The position numbers were made by a program, and so were the translations under genes. A DNA stretch of 64,000 bases from Nitratireductor aquimarinus (GTDB taxonomy: Bacteria; Pseudomonadota; Alphaproteobacteria; Rhizobiales; Rhizobiaceae), in NCBI RefSeq assembly GCF_017255295.1, contig NZ_JAFKDE010000004.1:124001-188000 (forward strand). The letters are read 5' to 3'. The notes beneath the pieces were generated by a model. It was given only the letters and a program-made list of their open reading frames with translations, searched no databases and was not told where the DNA came from. Numbering within the stretch: position 1 is the first letter of the stretch; each line of letters starts with the position of its first letter. Positions 8,925-16,191 of this stretch are shown here, in pieces.

Positions 8925-9439
8925 TCAAGTTCGTCCTTGCAGCCCTGTGGATCTGCGCCGTCACGGTGGGAACGATGCTTTATTCGTTCCAGTTCTCACA
9001 GGCCAAGAACAGCGCCGAGCCGCCGCCCGCCTTCTTCGGCGGCCTCGACTATGTGAGCACCGACGTGATCTCGGTGCCGGTCGTGAAGAACGGCGCGGTG
9101 GATGGCTATTTCCTCGCGCGCCTGTCCTATTCGGTGGATTCCAAGAAGATCAAGGCGCTCAGCATTCCCATGGACGCCATGCTGGTGGACGAGATCTACT
9201 CCCATCTCTACGCCAACCCCACCATCGATTACGCAAGCGAAGACGGTTTTAACGTAAACGCCTTTCGCGACGGGCTGATCGAGAGCATCAATGCCCGGGT
9301 CGGCGACGAACTCGTCCATGAAGTGTTTATCGAGCAGGCCGACTATCTGTCGAAAGCGGAAATCCGCAATCAGGGAGCACGGAGCCGGCTCGGTCCGGAT
9401 TCCGAGAGCAGCGCACCCGCATCAAAAACCGATCACTAG
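8921..9439 (+). CDS. Membrane-anchored FliL-like flagellar-operon protein
   Basis: A 172-residue protein with one N-terminal membrane anchor (residues 3-22, FVLAALWICAVTVGTMLYSF) and a soluble periplasmic part. The layout resembles FliL: a beta-rich stretch (GYFLARLSYSVDSKKIK) is followed by a helix and a C-terminal segment with an L-x-x-x-IN-x-x-x-G-x-x-x-V-x-x-V-F pattern (LIESINARVGDELVHEVFIE). FliL sits beside the stator and supports torque generation. It is coupled to the FlgN-like gene by a 4-bp overlap and is the last gene before a terminator. The assignment rests on architecture; the family is not named with certainty. Confidence 0.6.
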   Translation: MIKFVLAALWICAVTVGTMLYSFQFSQAKNSAEPPPAFFGGLDYVSTDVISVPVVKNGAVDGYFLARLSYSVDSKKIKALSIPMDAMLVDEIYSHLYANPTIDYASEDGFNVNAFRDGLIESINARVGDELVHEVFIEQADYLSKAEIRNQGARSRLGPDSESSAPASKTDH

Positions 9440-9500
9440 GGACACGACTGACACTGTCGTCCTGCTCCTGAAACACCTTCTGCGAGCCAAATATCCCAGA

Positions 9501-9532
9501 CCCTGAAAATCGCCATGGTTTTCAGGGCTTTT
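9501..9532 (+). terminator. Rho-independent terminator of the flagellar operon
   Basis: A 9-bp stem CCCTGAAAA / TTTTCAGGG with a 9-nt loop (TCGCCATGG) lies 62 bp after the last flagellar gene and is followed by a T-rich run (CTTTTGCTTG). Confidence 0.75.
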
Positions 9533-9888
9533 GCTTGTCTGAGATCAGGCAAAGCCGATGGATCGCCCCCAAAAGCTTCAAGCCTCAGCACGCCGAGAAT
9601 AGAGATTATAACTTTAAAACTTGAAATATTATAAAGAATAAAAGCTATCGCAGGACGGCCATTTTTTGCGAAATTAGCCTAATTCGTGAACTTTTGTTTC
9701 CGAACGCCTCATTCCTGTCCAAAATCGATTTGTTTAATGCAGATATAAGGCGTTGCCTTATACAGCGAACCTATGCAAACAGTCTTTTGCTACTGCGATT
9801 ATCCCGGTCATTTTTCGTCCGGGGTGCAGAGCGCTGTTTCGTTGCCGCCCTTCGCGCGGGCCGAAAGAGTATATTTTGGAGATTTATA
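9533..9888. other. AT-rich intergenic region upstream of the marR gene
   Basis: About 355 bp without a credible gene. The block at 9600-9730 is strikingly AT-rich for this genome (ACTTTAAAACTTGAAATATT and following). It holds a perfect dyad at 9744-9762 and the ribosome site for the MarR-type gene (GGAG at 9878-9881). Frames reading through it lack ribosome sites. Confidence 0.7.
9744..9762. promoter_or_regulatory. Perfect dyad, candidate operator of the MarR-type regulator
   Basis: TATAAGGC-GTT-GCCTTATA has perfect 8-bp arms with a 3-nt centre, inside an AT-rich promoter-like region 127 bp upstream of the GTG start. MarR proteins bind dyads of about this size and commonly autoregulate. The link to this regulator is inferred. 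Confidence 0.5.
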
Positions 9889-10428
9889 GTGACGATGACG
9901 CACACCACGGTCGATATTTCGCCGCCGACCACGGATAAGGAATATATCGAAGCTTTTGACACCGACACCAACGGTTCGTGTTTACCGCCCCTGGCAACGG
10001 CCATCGGATACAAGCTGCGTCGTGCGCAGCTTGCAGTCTTCCAGGATTTTCAGAAGTCGTTCGCTTCGGTGAAGTTGCGTCCAACCGAGTTTGCGGTGCT
10101 TTCCCTGATCGCCGCAAACCCCGGCCAGAAGCAGACCGAAGTTGCAGAACAGCTCGGCATCAAGCGCGCCAATTTCGTCGCATTGATGGACTGTCTGGAA
10201 AACCGTGGCCTTGCCGAACGCCGGAAGGGCGACATAGACCGCCGCTCCCACTCTCTGCACCTCACCGAGAAGGGCGCGGATTTCATCACCGAAATCTCGA
10301 AGCTCTGGGCACAGCATGAGAAGCGGATCATCGACAAACTGGGCGGAGAGGACAACCGCAACGCCCTCATAGCACTGCTCGACCGCCTGCTGGCCCCCAA
10401 GAAAAGAACCCCGCTACCGCGCCGGTGA
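9889..10428 (+). CDS. MarR family transcriptional regulator
   Basis: A 179-residue winged-helix regulator. After a ~40-residue N-terminal extension, the MarR core runs from LATAIGYKLRRAQLAVFQDF through LRPTEFAVLSLIAANPGQKQ and the recognition helix TEVAEQLGIKRANFVALMDC to the wing with ENRGLAERRKGDIDRRSHSL. A C-terminal dimerisation helix follows. The GTG at 9889 is preferred because GGAG lies 7 nt upstream; the ATG at 9895 is the alternative. It is followed by an SCP2 gene on the same strand. The ligand is unknown, and lipid or fatty-acid signalling is only a guess from the neighbour. Confidence 0.88.
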   Translation: MTMTHTTVDISPPTTDKEYIEAFDTDTNGSCLPPLATAIGYKLRRAQLAVFQDFQKSFASVKLRPTEFAVLSLIAANPGQKQTEVAEQLGIKRANFVALMDCLENRGLAERRKGDIDRRSHSLHLTEKGADFITEISKLWAQHEKRIIDKLGGEDNRNALIALLDRLLAPKKRTPLPRR

Positions 10429-10442
10429 ACGCCAGAAAAACA

Positions 10443-10458
10443 TTGACGTAAACGTCAA
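10443..10458. promoter_or_regulatory. TTGACGT-AA-ACGTCAA palindrome in the scp2 promoter
   Basis: A 16-bp palindrome with perfect 7-bp arms. Its left half provides a TTGACG -35 box, with TAGTGT 18 nt further on as a possible -10, so a bound repressor would block RNA polymerase. The motif resembles operators described for LiuR-type MerR regulators of branched-chain amino-acid and fatty-acid breakdown in proteobacteria. It lies 96 bp before the SCP2 start codon. Which protein binds is unknown. Confidence 0.55.
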
Positions 10459-10553
10459 CAAATGACTAGTGTCGCCATGTCAGGCCGCACGCTCTCAGAG
10501 CGGGTGAAGCCATCGAAACAAGAAAGCGCATCCGGGTTACAGGGAGAATACGC

Positions 10554-10835
10554 ATGGGGATGGACGCAATTGCCGAGAAGGTGAAAGCACGTGTCGCAGA
10601 TTCGGGCTTTGGCAGCTCGGTGAAATTCGATTGCGGCGATGACGGTGTCATCGTCATCGACGGAAACAGCGTCTCCACCGAGAACGGTGATGCCGATTGT
10701 GTCATCAGCCTCGCCAAGGAAGACCTCGAGGCCATGATCGCGGGCGATCTCGACCCGACAGCCGCTTTCATGCAGGGAAAACTCAAGGTGGCCGGAGACA
10801 TGTCCGTCGCCATGCAGCTCAGCCAGGTGCTCTAA
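10554..10835 (+). CDS. SCP2 sterol-binding domain protein
   Basis: A 93-residue single-domain protein of the SCP-2 lipid-transfer family. The domain fills the protein, ending with the usual LDPTAAFMQGKLKVAGDMSV followed by AMQLSQVL, in which the helix after KVxGDM closes a hydrophobic tunnel. Such small bacterial forms are thought to bind fatty-acyl chains, but no reaction can be assigned. The ATG is preceded by GGGAG. The operator-like palindrome upstream and a terminator 54 bp after the stop make it a monocistronic regulated unit. Confidence 0.88.
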   Translation: MGMDAIAEKVKARVADSGFGSSVKFDCGDDGVIVIDGNSVSTENGDADCVISLAKEDLEAMIAGDLDPTAAFMQGKLKVAGDMSVAMQLSQVL

Positions 10836-10888
10836 ACGACAGCTGAACAGCAGGTCTCCTGCACCATTGCAGGAACCATAACGCATCA

Positions 10889-10928
10889 GGGCGGGTCGCT
10901 TTTGTCAGGAAAGCGCTCCGCCCTTTTT
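10889..10928 (+). terminator. Rho-independent terminator after the SCP2 gene
   Basis: A GGGCGG / CCGCCC stem extended by an inner CGCTTT / AAAGCG pairing is followed directly by TTTTT. Confidence 0.75.
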
Positions 10929-10971
10929 CATTTCGGAATGGCACGCAGGTCTTATCCCCAGGATCAGAACC

Positions 10972-11547
10972 CTAGACAACCCGCCCATGCGCCCCGGCGC
11001 GCGCGGCAATCAGGCGGCCACTCGCCTCAAGCGTCCCGGAAGCACCGGCAAGCACGCCGGGCCTGAACTCGAGCGCCTGAAAGCGTTCCGCCTCATAGGG
11101 TCCGGGCATGGCAAGCGCACCCGTCAAACTGGCCGAAAACCCGAAGCGCTCATAATAGGCGGCGTCTCCCACCAGAAGAACGGCTGCGTGCTCCAGCCGC
11201 CTGGCCTCGGCCAGCGCATGGCGCATCAGGGCCGCGCCCACCCCGCGCCCGGCAAGCGCCGTTTCGACAGCAAGCGGCCCGAGCAGCAGCGCGGCAGGAC
11301 CGCCCTCGCCGAGACGCACGTCCCAGAGACGCACCGACCCGATCATGAAACCATCCGCATCGCGCGCAACAAATGCCAGCCCCTCGGCCGGCACCCGGTC
11401 ACGGCGCAGCGCCTCGGACGATTTCAGCCTGCGTTTCGGTCCCATGACGCGGTCGAGCAGCGCCTCGCGCTCGATCTCGTCATGCGCTGTTTCGCAATGA
11501 ATGGAGAAGGCAGGCGCAAGCGCCCCACCGACAACAGCCTGTGTCAT
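10972..11547 (-). CDS. GNAT family N-acetyltransferase
   Basis: A 191-residue acetyltransferase. The acetyl-CoA-binding motif A is clear (LLGPLAVETALAGRGVGAAL, with the Q/R-x-x-G-x-G/A loop as AGRGVGA), followed by the helix ALMRHALAEARRLEHAAVLL and the C-terminal GDAAYYERFGFSASL typical of YhbS-like members. I chose the ATG at 11547 because GAGGA lies about 8 nt upstream; an earlier frame extension is unsupported. It lies downstream of ornithine decarboxylase on the same strand, separated by a hairpin and a palindromic element. A polyamine-related substrate is possible but unproven. Confidence 0.85.
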   Translation of the reverse strand: MTQAVVGGALAPAFSIHCETAHDEIEREALLDRVMGPKRRLKSSEALRRDRVPAEGLAFVARDADGFMIGSVRLWDVRLGEGGPAALLLGPLAVETALAGRGVGAALMRHALAEARRLEHAAVLLVGDAAYYERFGFSASLTGALAMPGPYEAERFQALEFRPGVLAGASGTLEASGRLIAARAGAHGRVV

Positions 11548-11578
11548 GGCCCTGTCCTCGATGTTCTGTCGATCGCAC

Positions 11579-11617
11579 AGATCGTCCCTGCGCATCCGAA
11601 TGGGCGCAGGGCGATCT
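11579..11617. repeat. Interspersed palindromic element, family 1 (copy 1)
   Basis: An imperfect inverted repeat with arms AGATCGTCCCTGCGC and GCGCAGGGCGATCT around an ATCCGAATGG centre. It shares its outline and the AGATCGTCC / GCGATCT edges with copies at 17606, 55512 and 57086. It lies in the leader of the GNAT gene. Confidence 0.8.
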
Positions 11618-11638
11618 GGAGGCAGTGTGGAATGGGAA

Positions 11639-11660
11639 GCCCGCGCGTTCCTGCGCGGGC
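11639..11660 (-). terminator. Hairpin after ornithine decarboxylase, probable terminator
   Basis: On the minus strand, an 8-bp GCCCGCGC / GCGCGGGC stem with a 6-nt loop lies 15 nt past the stop codon and is followed by TTCCCATTCC. The U-tract is poor, so termination may be partial and allow read-through into the GNAT gene. Confidence 0.5.
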
Positions 11661-11675
11661 CGGATGTCCGATGCG

Positions 11676-12809
11676 TCAGATGACGTAGGATCGGAGCGGC
11701 TCAAACCCGTTGAAGGCCACCGAAGCATAGGTCGTGGTGTAGGCGCCCGTGCCTTCGATCAGCACTTCATCGCCAATGGTCAGCGACAGCGGCAGCGGAT
11801 AGGGCGTCTTCTCATACATCACGTCTGCGGAATCGCAGGTCGGGCCGGCCAGAACGCAGGGTGCGGTCTCACCGCCGTCATGCGGCGTCACCAGCGGGTA
11901 ACGGATGGCCTCGTCCATCGTCTCGGCCAGACCGCCGAACTTGCCGATGTCCAGATAGACCCAGCGCACATTGTCGTTGTCCGCCTTCTTGGAGATCAGC
12001 ACGACTTCCGACTTGATGACGCCGGCATTGCCGACCATGCCGCGGCCCGGCTCGATGATGGTCTCGGGAATGCGGTTGCCGAAATGCTTGCGCAGCGCCG
12101 AGAAGATCGCCTGGCCATAGGCCTGTGCGGCCGGAACGTCGCGCAGGTAGCGGGTCGGGAAGCCACCGCCCATATTGACCATGCGCAGCACGATGCCTTC
12201 GTCAGCCAGCGCGCCGAACACGCCACGGGCGTCTTCCAGCGCGCGGTCCCATGCATCGAGATCGGTCTGCTGCGAGCCGACATGGAAGGAAACGCCATAG
12301 GGGTCGAGGCCAAGCGTGCGGGCATGGCGCAGAACGTCCACGGCCATGGCCGGCACGCAGCCGAACTTGCGCGACAGCGGCCATTCAGCGCCAGCGCCGT
12401 CCGTCAGCACGCGGCAGAACACGCGCGAGCCCGGTGCGACGCGCGCAATCTTGTCCACCTCTTCCTCGCAGTCCACCGCGAACAGGCGAATGCCAAGCTC
12501 ATAGGCGCGCGCAATGTCGCGCTCCTTCTTGATCGTGTTGCCGTAGGAGATGCGGTCGGGCGTCGCGCCGGCGTTCAGCGCCATCTCGATTTCGGCCACC
12601 GAAGCGGTGTCGAAGCTCGAGCCCAGCTGGGCGAGCAGGCGCAGGATCTCCGGGGCCGGATTGGCCTTCACGGCGTAATAGATCTTGGAATCGGGCAGCG
12701 CCTTTTCAAAGGCGCAGTAATTGTCATGCACGACGTCGAGGTCGACGACCAGGCAGGGACCATCGGGACGGCGGGTGGCGAGGAAGTCAAGAATGCGCTG
12801 AGTGGCCAT
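11676..12809 (-). CDS. Ornithine (lysine/ornithine) decarboxylase
   Basis: A 377-residue fold-III, PLP-dependent decarboxylase that converts ornithine to putrescine. The PLP lysine is K48 in YYAVKANPAPEI. The C-terminal active-site cysteine is C325 in TCDSADV, and the family ending GTGAYTTTYASVAFNGFEPL is intact. Some alphaproteobacterial homologues also accept lysine, and specificity cannot be read from the sequence. The ATG at 12809 is preceded by GGAGAG; an upstream frame extension runs into the leader. A ~430-nt leader with a candidate speF-type RNA precedes it. Homospermidine synthase, which uses putrescine, is encoded at 24.8-26.3 kb. Confidence 0.93.
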   Translation of the reverse strand: MATQRILDFLATRRPDGPCLVVDLDVVHDNYCAFEKALPDSKIYYAVKANPAPEILRLLAQLGSSFDTASVAEIEMALNAGATPDRISYGNTIKKERDIARAYELGIRLFAVDCEEEVDKIARVAPGSRVFCRVLTDGAGAEWPLSRKFGCVPAMAVDVLRHARTLGLDPYGVSFHVGSQQTDLDAWDRALEDARGVFGALADEGIVLRMVNMGGGFPTRYLRDVPAAQAYGQAIFSALRKHFGNRIPETIIEPGRGMVGNAGVIKSEVVLISKKADNDNVRWVYLDIGKFGGLAETMDEAIRYPLVTPHDGGETAPCVLAGPTCDSADVMYEKTPYPLPLSLTIGDEVLIEGTGAYTTTYASVAFNGFEPLRSYVI

Positions 12810-13249
12810 CAGTCTCTCCAATTGCGGCCCTGCTGGCCGCATTACCGAAGCTTCGAAACTGCAAATGCCGTCAGGCATCCGCGGTGGACAAAGGACGCGG
12901 CGTGCACACACTGGGGCCGGCAGGTGGAGAGCACCGGAACCAGGTCATGCGTAACGCGTATCGATGCATTCCCGCCTTGCGGCGAATATGCGCTTTGTCT
13001 GCCTCAGCTTTGGATGGGAGACCCCAACCGCACTGCCGGCAATGAAGGTGTGCCTCTTCAGTAACCCCGGCTTTTGGACAGCCGGCAGACACCAGAAAGG
13101 CCCGCACCGTCGTTGCTTCAAGATGTCCTCGATCTATCGGTTGGCCGTAAGATCGACTGGAGCGGTTAGGTCCAGGTACCGTACCGGTTTCCTCGCCATT
13201 TTCGAGGTCCGGCGGACACCCACAGGCACGTGCGACTTTGGGCAGCGCG
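12810..13249 (-). ncRNA. Long leader of ornithine decarboxylase, candidate speF-type RNA element
   Basis: The minus-strand mRNA leader from the predicted start near 13243 to the ATG is about 430 nt, very long for this compact genome. It carries several GC-rich hairpins, such as CCGGC / GCCGG at 13068-13086, and contains no convincing gene. A structured element named speF has been described upstream of ornithine decarboxylase genes in alphaproteobacteria and is of similar length. I infer this identity from position and size; I could not match the covariance model. Confidence 0.5.
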
Positions 13250-13278
13250 GATATAGGGGCAACGCCTGTCACAATCAA
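13250..13278 (-). promoter_or_regulatory. Predicted promoter of the ornithine decarboxylase transcript
   Basis: On the minus strand TTGATT (13273-13278) and TATATC (13250-13255) are separated by exactly 17 nt. The expected start is near 13243, which defines the long leader. It lies back to back with the amidase gene. Confidence 0.5.
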
Positions 13279-13352
13279 CGAAAATTTTTGTGTGCTTGAA
13301 AAAAAGTTCCTGAATGCCAACCTGTTGCCGCAAGACCCAGCGAGGAAAAACA

Positions 13353-14540
13353 ATGACAACGACCCGCGACACGCTGAATGCTTTCCTCGACTACCCGAAC
13401 ATCCCCCTTCCAGCCTCCGGCGAAGGCCCGCTCAACGGGCTGACACTCGGCGTCAAGGACATCTTCGACGTGGAAGGCTACCCGACTGGCGGCGGCAATC
13501 CGGATCGCGCCAAAGCCTTTCCCGAAGCGACGGGTACCGCGCCCGCCATCCAGCGCCTGCTCGACGCCGGCGCGCAGTTCATCGGCAAGACCCAGACCGA
13601 CGAGCTCACCTTCTCCATGATCGGGCTCAACGCCCACTTCCCGGCTCCGGTCAATCGCGCCGCCCCGCAGCGCTTTACCGGCGGCTCCTCTTCCGGCTCG
13701 GCTGCGGCCGTCGCCGGCGGGCTTGCCGACATCGCCGCCGGTTCGGACACCAATGGCTCCATCCGCGCGCCCGCTTCCTATTGCGGCCTGATCGGCCTGC
13801 GCACCACCCATGGGCGCATTTCACTTGAGGGTTCGATGCCGCTTGCCCCCTCCTTCGATACGTTCGGCTGGTTTGCGCGCGACGCCTCGCTCTATGCCCG
13901 TGTGGGCGATGTCCTCCTCGGTGAGGACACGCACCGGACACGCCTGACCAAGCCGGTCCGGATCGCGGAACTCGAAGCGCTTCTGTTCGGCGAGCAGGAG
14001 CGCGCCGCCTACACAAGCATGCTCCACGCAACAGGTCGTCATTTCCAGCGCGAAGCGGCGTTTCTCGCCCTTCCCGGAACGGTCGATGCGCTCTTCTCCT
14101 GCTTCCGCACCATTCAGGCTTACGAGGCCTGGCAGTCCCATGGGGATTTCATCCGCAGGGAAAAACCCCAGCTTGGCCCCGGCGTGAAGGACCGGTTTGA
14201 ATTCGGCAGCCGGATCAGCGCCGAAACCGTTGCCGGGGCCCGTGCCGAACGCCACCGCTTCCAGCAGGATTTCGCAGCGCTCTTCGAAGACGACATGGTG
14301 CTGGTCATGCCCACCCAGCCAACGGTCGCCCCGCTCAAAGGTGCGACCGAGGAGGAGCTGGACCGTTTCCGCGGCCTCGCGCTCAGCCTCACCTCCATTG
14401 CCGGCCTGCTTGGCTGGCCCCAGATCACCCTCCCCCTCGGTCACGTGCATGATGCCCCCTTCGGCATCTCGCTTCTCGGGCCAGCCGGCAGCGACCGGCA
14501 GCTCATTCGCATGGCCGCAGACATTCTCTCCGGAACCTGA
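13353..14540 (+). CDS. Amidase (amidase signature family)
   Basis: A 395-residue hydrolase with the Ser-cisSer-Lys triad of the amidase signature family: K35 in LGVKDIF, cis-Ser S112 in the GGSSSGSAAAVAGG loop, and nucleophile S136 in GSDTNGSIRAPAS, with the usual 24-residue spacing between the serines. It is shorter than GatA (~480), so it is a stand-alone amidase. The substrate is unknown. The start at 13353 has GAGGA 8 nt upstream. The LysR gene begins 11 bp after the stop, so the two are probably one unit and the regulator may control amidase expression. Confidence 0.9.
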   Translation: MTTTRDTLNAFLDYPNIPLPASGEGPLNGLTLGVKDIFDVEGYPTGGGNPDRAKAFPEATGTAPAIQRLLDAGAQFIGKTQTDELTFSMIGLNAHFPAPVNRAAPQRFTGGSSSGSAAAVAGGLADIAAGSDTNGSIRAPASYCGLIGLRTTHGRISLEGSMPLAPSFDTFGWFARDASLYARVGDVLLGEDTHRTRLTKPVRIAELEALLFGEQERAAYTSMLHATGRHFQREAAFLALPGTVDALFSCFRTIQAYEAWQSHGDFIRREKPQLGPGVKDRFEFGSRISAETVAGARAERHRFQQDFAALFEDDMVLVMPTQPTVAPLKGATEEELDRFRGLALSLTSIAGLLGWPQITLPLGHVHDAPFGISLLGPAGSDRQLIRMAADILSGT

Positions 14541-14551
14541 AGGATACGCCC

Positions 14552-15454
14552 TTGGACACCCTCAGCCGCATGCGCGCCTTTGTCGACGTGGTCGAAGCGG
14601 AAGGCTTCTCCGCAGCCGCCCGCAAGGTCGGCAAGTCGAAGGCCCTGCTCTCGAAATATGTGCGTGAGCTCGAAGACGAACTGGGCGCGCTGCTTCTGAA
14701 CCGGACCACAAGGCAATTGTCGCTGACGGAAGCCGGCCACACCTATTACGCGCGCGCCGTGGAGCTGCTGCGCGATGTGGAAGACCTGGCTGAATCCGTG
14801 CGCGATTCCTCCGGTGACGTGCGCGGCCGCGTCCGCCTTTCCGCCCCGCGCACCTTCGCCGACGCGCCTGTCGGCCAGTCGCTGATCGATTTTGCCAAGG
14901 CGCATCCCGACATCACGCTGGAGATCAATCTGGATGACCGGTTCGTCGATCTCGTGGAAGAAGGTTTCGACCTTGCGATCCGGATCACGAAGCTCTCCGA
15001 TTCCTCGCTCATCGCAAAGCGCCTCGCCCCCTTCCGCGTCGTGCTCTGCGCTTCCCCGGAGCTGATCGCCACCCATGGCGAGCCCAAGAGCCCGCAGGAT
15101 CTGACCCACCTGCCCTGCATCGTCGACACCAACAGCCGCTATCGCCAGAACTGGCCCTTCCGCGACGAAGATGGCGAAATCGTCAACATCCCCGTCACCG
15201 GGCGCATCGAGGTCAACAGCCCGATGACCGCGCGCGCTGCCGCGATCTCCGGGCTGGGTTTCGCCGTCCTGCCGGACTTCATCGCCGATCCCGAGGTCGA
15301 GGCCGGCCGTCTCGTGCCCCTGCTTCAGGACAATGCCGCCAATGGCGCGGGCATCTACGCCATCTACCCGCATCGCCGATACCTTCCGGCAAAGGTGCGC
15401 GCTTTCGTCGACTATCTGGCGCGCTGGCTGAAGGAAAATTATCCCACGCGCTAA
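14552..15454 (+). CDS. LysR family transcriptional regulator
   Basis: A 300-residue LysR-type regulator. The N-terminal helix-turn-helix (residues 5-60) contains FVDVVEAEGFSAAARKVGKS and the linker ELGALLLNRTTRQLSLTEAG. The rest is the two-lobe effector domain (for example GRVRLSAPRTFADAPVGQSL). The TTG start at 14552 gives the usual MDTLSRMRAFVDVVE opening and has GAAGGA upstream. Unlike most LysR genes it is not divergent from a target but follows the amidase in the same direction. Confidence 0.92.
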   Translation: MDTLSRMRAFVDVVEAEGFSAAARKVGKSKALLSKYVRELEDELGALLLNRTTRQLSLTEAGHTYYARAVELLRDVEDLAESVRDSSGDVRGRVRLSAPRTFADAPVGQSLIDFAKAHPDITLEINLDDRFVDLVEEGFDLAIRITKLSDSSLIAKRLAPFRVVLCASPELIATHGEPKSPQDLTHLPCIVDTNSRYRQNWPFRDEDGEIVNIPVTGRIEVNSPMTARAAAISGLGFAVLPDFIADPEVEAGRLVPLLQDNAANGAGIYAIYPHRRYLPAKVRAFVDYLARWLKENYPTR

Positions 15455-15522
15455 CAATTGGTCTAATTTCCGCCGGGTTCGTGTAAAACACAGCACAAAC
15501 GAGACGGGAGCAGACATTTCAA

Positions 15523-16188
15523 ATGCCGACTTGCAAAAAATCCATGCTGAGAACCGGCATCGCGCTTTTGGCCATCGCCTGCGCGGCTCCCGCATTCGCG
15601 CATCCGCATGTCTTTGCCGAAGCGCGTCTCGACGTGAATGTCGACGATCAGGGCAACATCGCATCGCTGCACCATGTGTGGCGTTTCGATGATCTGTTCT
15701 CCAGCACCGTGCTGGTCGAGTTCGACAAGAACCAGGACCTAGCGCTCAGCCAGGAAGAGCTGGACGAGGTGGCAGGCGTCGTTCACGCCTCGCTCGCCGA
15801 CTTCAACTATTTTCAGCTCGTAACCAGGGACGGCAAGGATGTCGCGATGGAAGCGCCGGACCGGCTCATTGCCGATTTCGTCGACAACCAGCTCATCATC
15901 CTGTTTGAATCGAAGCCCGAAGCGCCGCTCGCCCTCGACGGCAAGATTTCGCTCGGTGTCTACGACCCCACCTTCTACACAGCCATCGACTTCATCGAAG
16001 ACAGCTACATGACCGTCAACAATCTGCCGGCCGGTTGCACGCAGAGCGTCGTCCGTCCCGATCCCGATGAAGCGCTCGCCCAGAACCAGCAGACGCTGAC
16101 CGAGGCCTTCTTCGAAGATCCGACGGGCAACGACATGAGCAAGATTTTTGCGACCCGGCTGGAGATCGCCTGCAACAAGGACAGCTGA
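15523..16188 (+). CDS. DUF1007 family periplasmic protein
   Basis: A 221-residue secreted protein. A signal peptide (GIALLAIACAAPAFA, residues 12-26) is followed directly by the family's metal-type N-terminus HPHVF. The mature part includes HHVWRFDDLFSSTVLVEFD and acidic segments. DUF1007 proteins are commonly encoded with, or fused to, NicO/RcnA-type nickel/cobalt transporters; here the transporter starts 3 bp after the stop. A metal-binding or metal-delivery role in the periplasm is inferred, because no enzymatic motif is visible. Confidence 0.87.
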   Translation: MPTCKKSMLRTGIALLAIACAAPAFAHPHVFAEARLDVNVDDQGNIASLHHVWRFDDLFSSTVLVEFDKNQDLALSQEELDEVAGVVHASLADFNYFQLVTRDGKDVAMEAPDRLIADFVDNQLIILFESKPEAPLALDGKISLGVYDPTFYTAIDFIEDSYMTVNNLPAGCTQSVVRPDPDEALAQNQQTLTEAFFEDPTGNDMSKIFATRLEIACNKDS

Positions 16189-16191
16189 CCA

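Noticed and set aside
9694-9888. N-terminal extension of the MarR-type gene to 9694
   Set aside because: The region is AT-rich and holds the dyad and promoter-like sequence. The GTG at 9889 has a proper ribosome site and gives a normal MarR length.
12871-13359. A 162-codon open frame on the minus strand in the odc leader
   Set aside because: No ribosome site or domain, and composition unlike neighbours. The leader is better explained as structured RNA.
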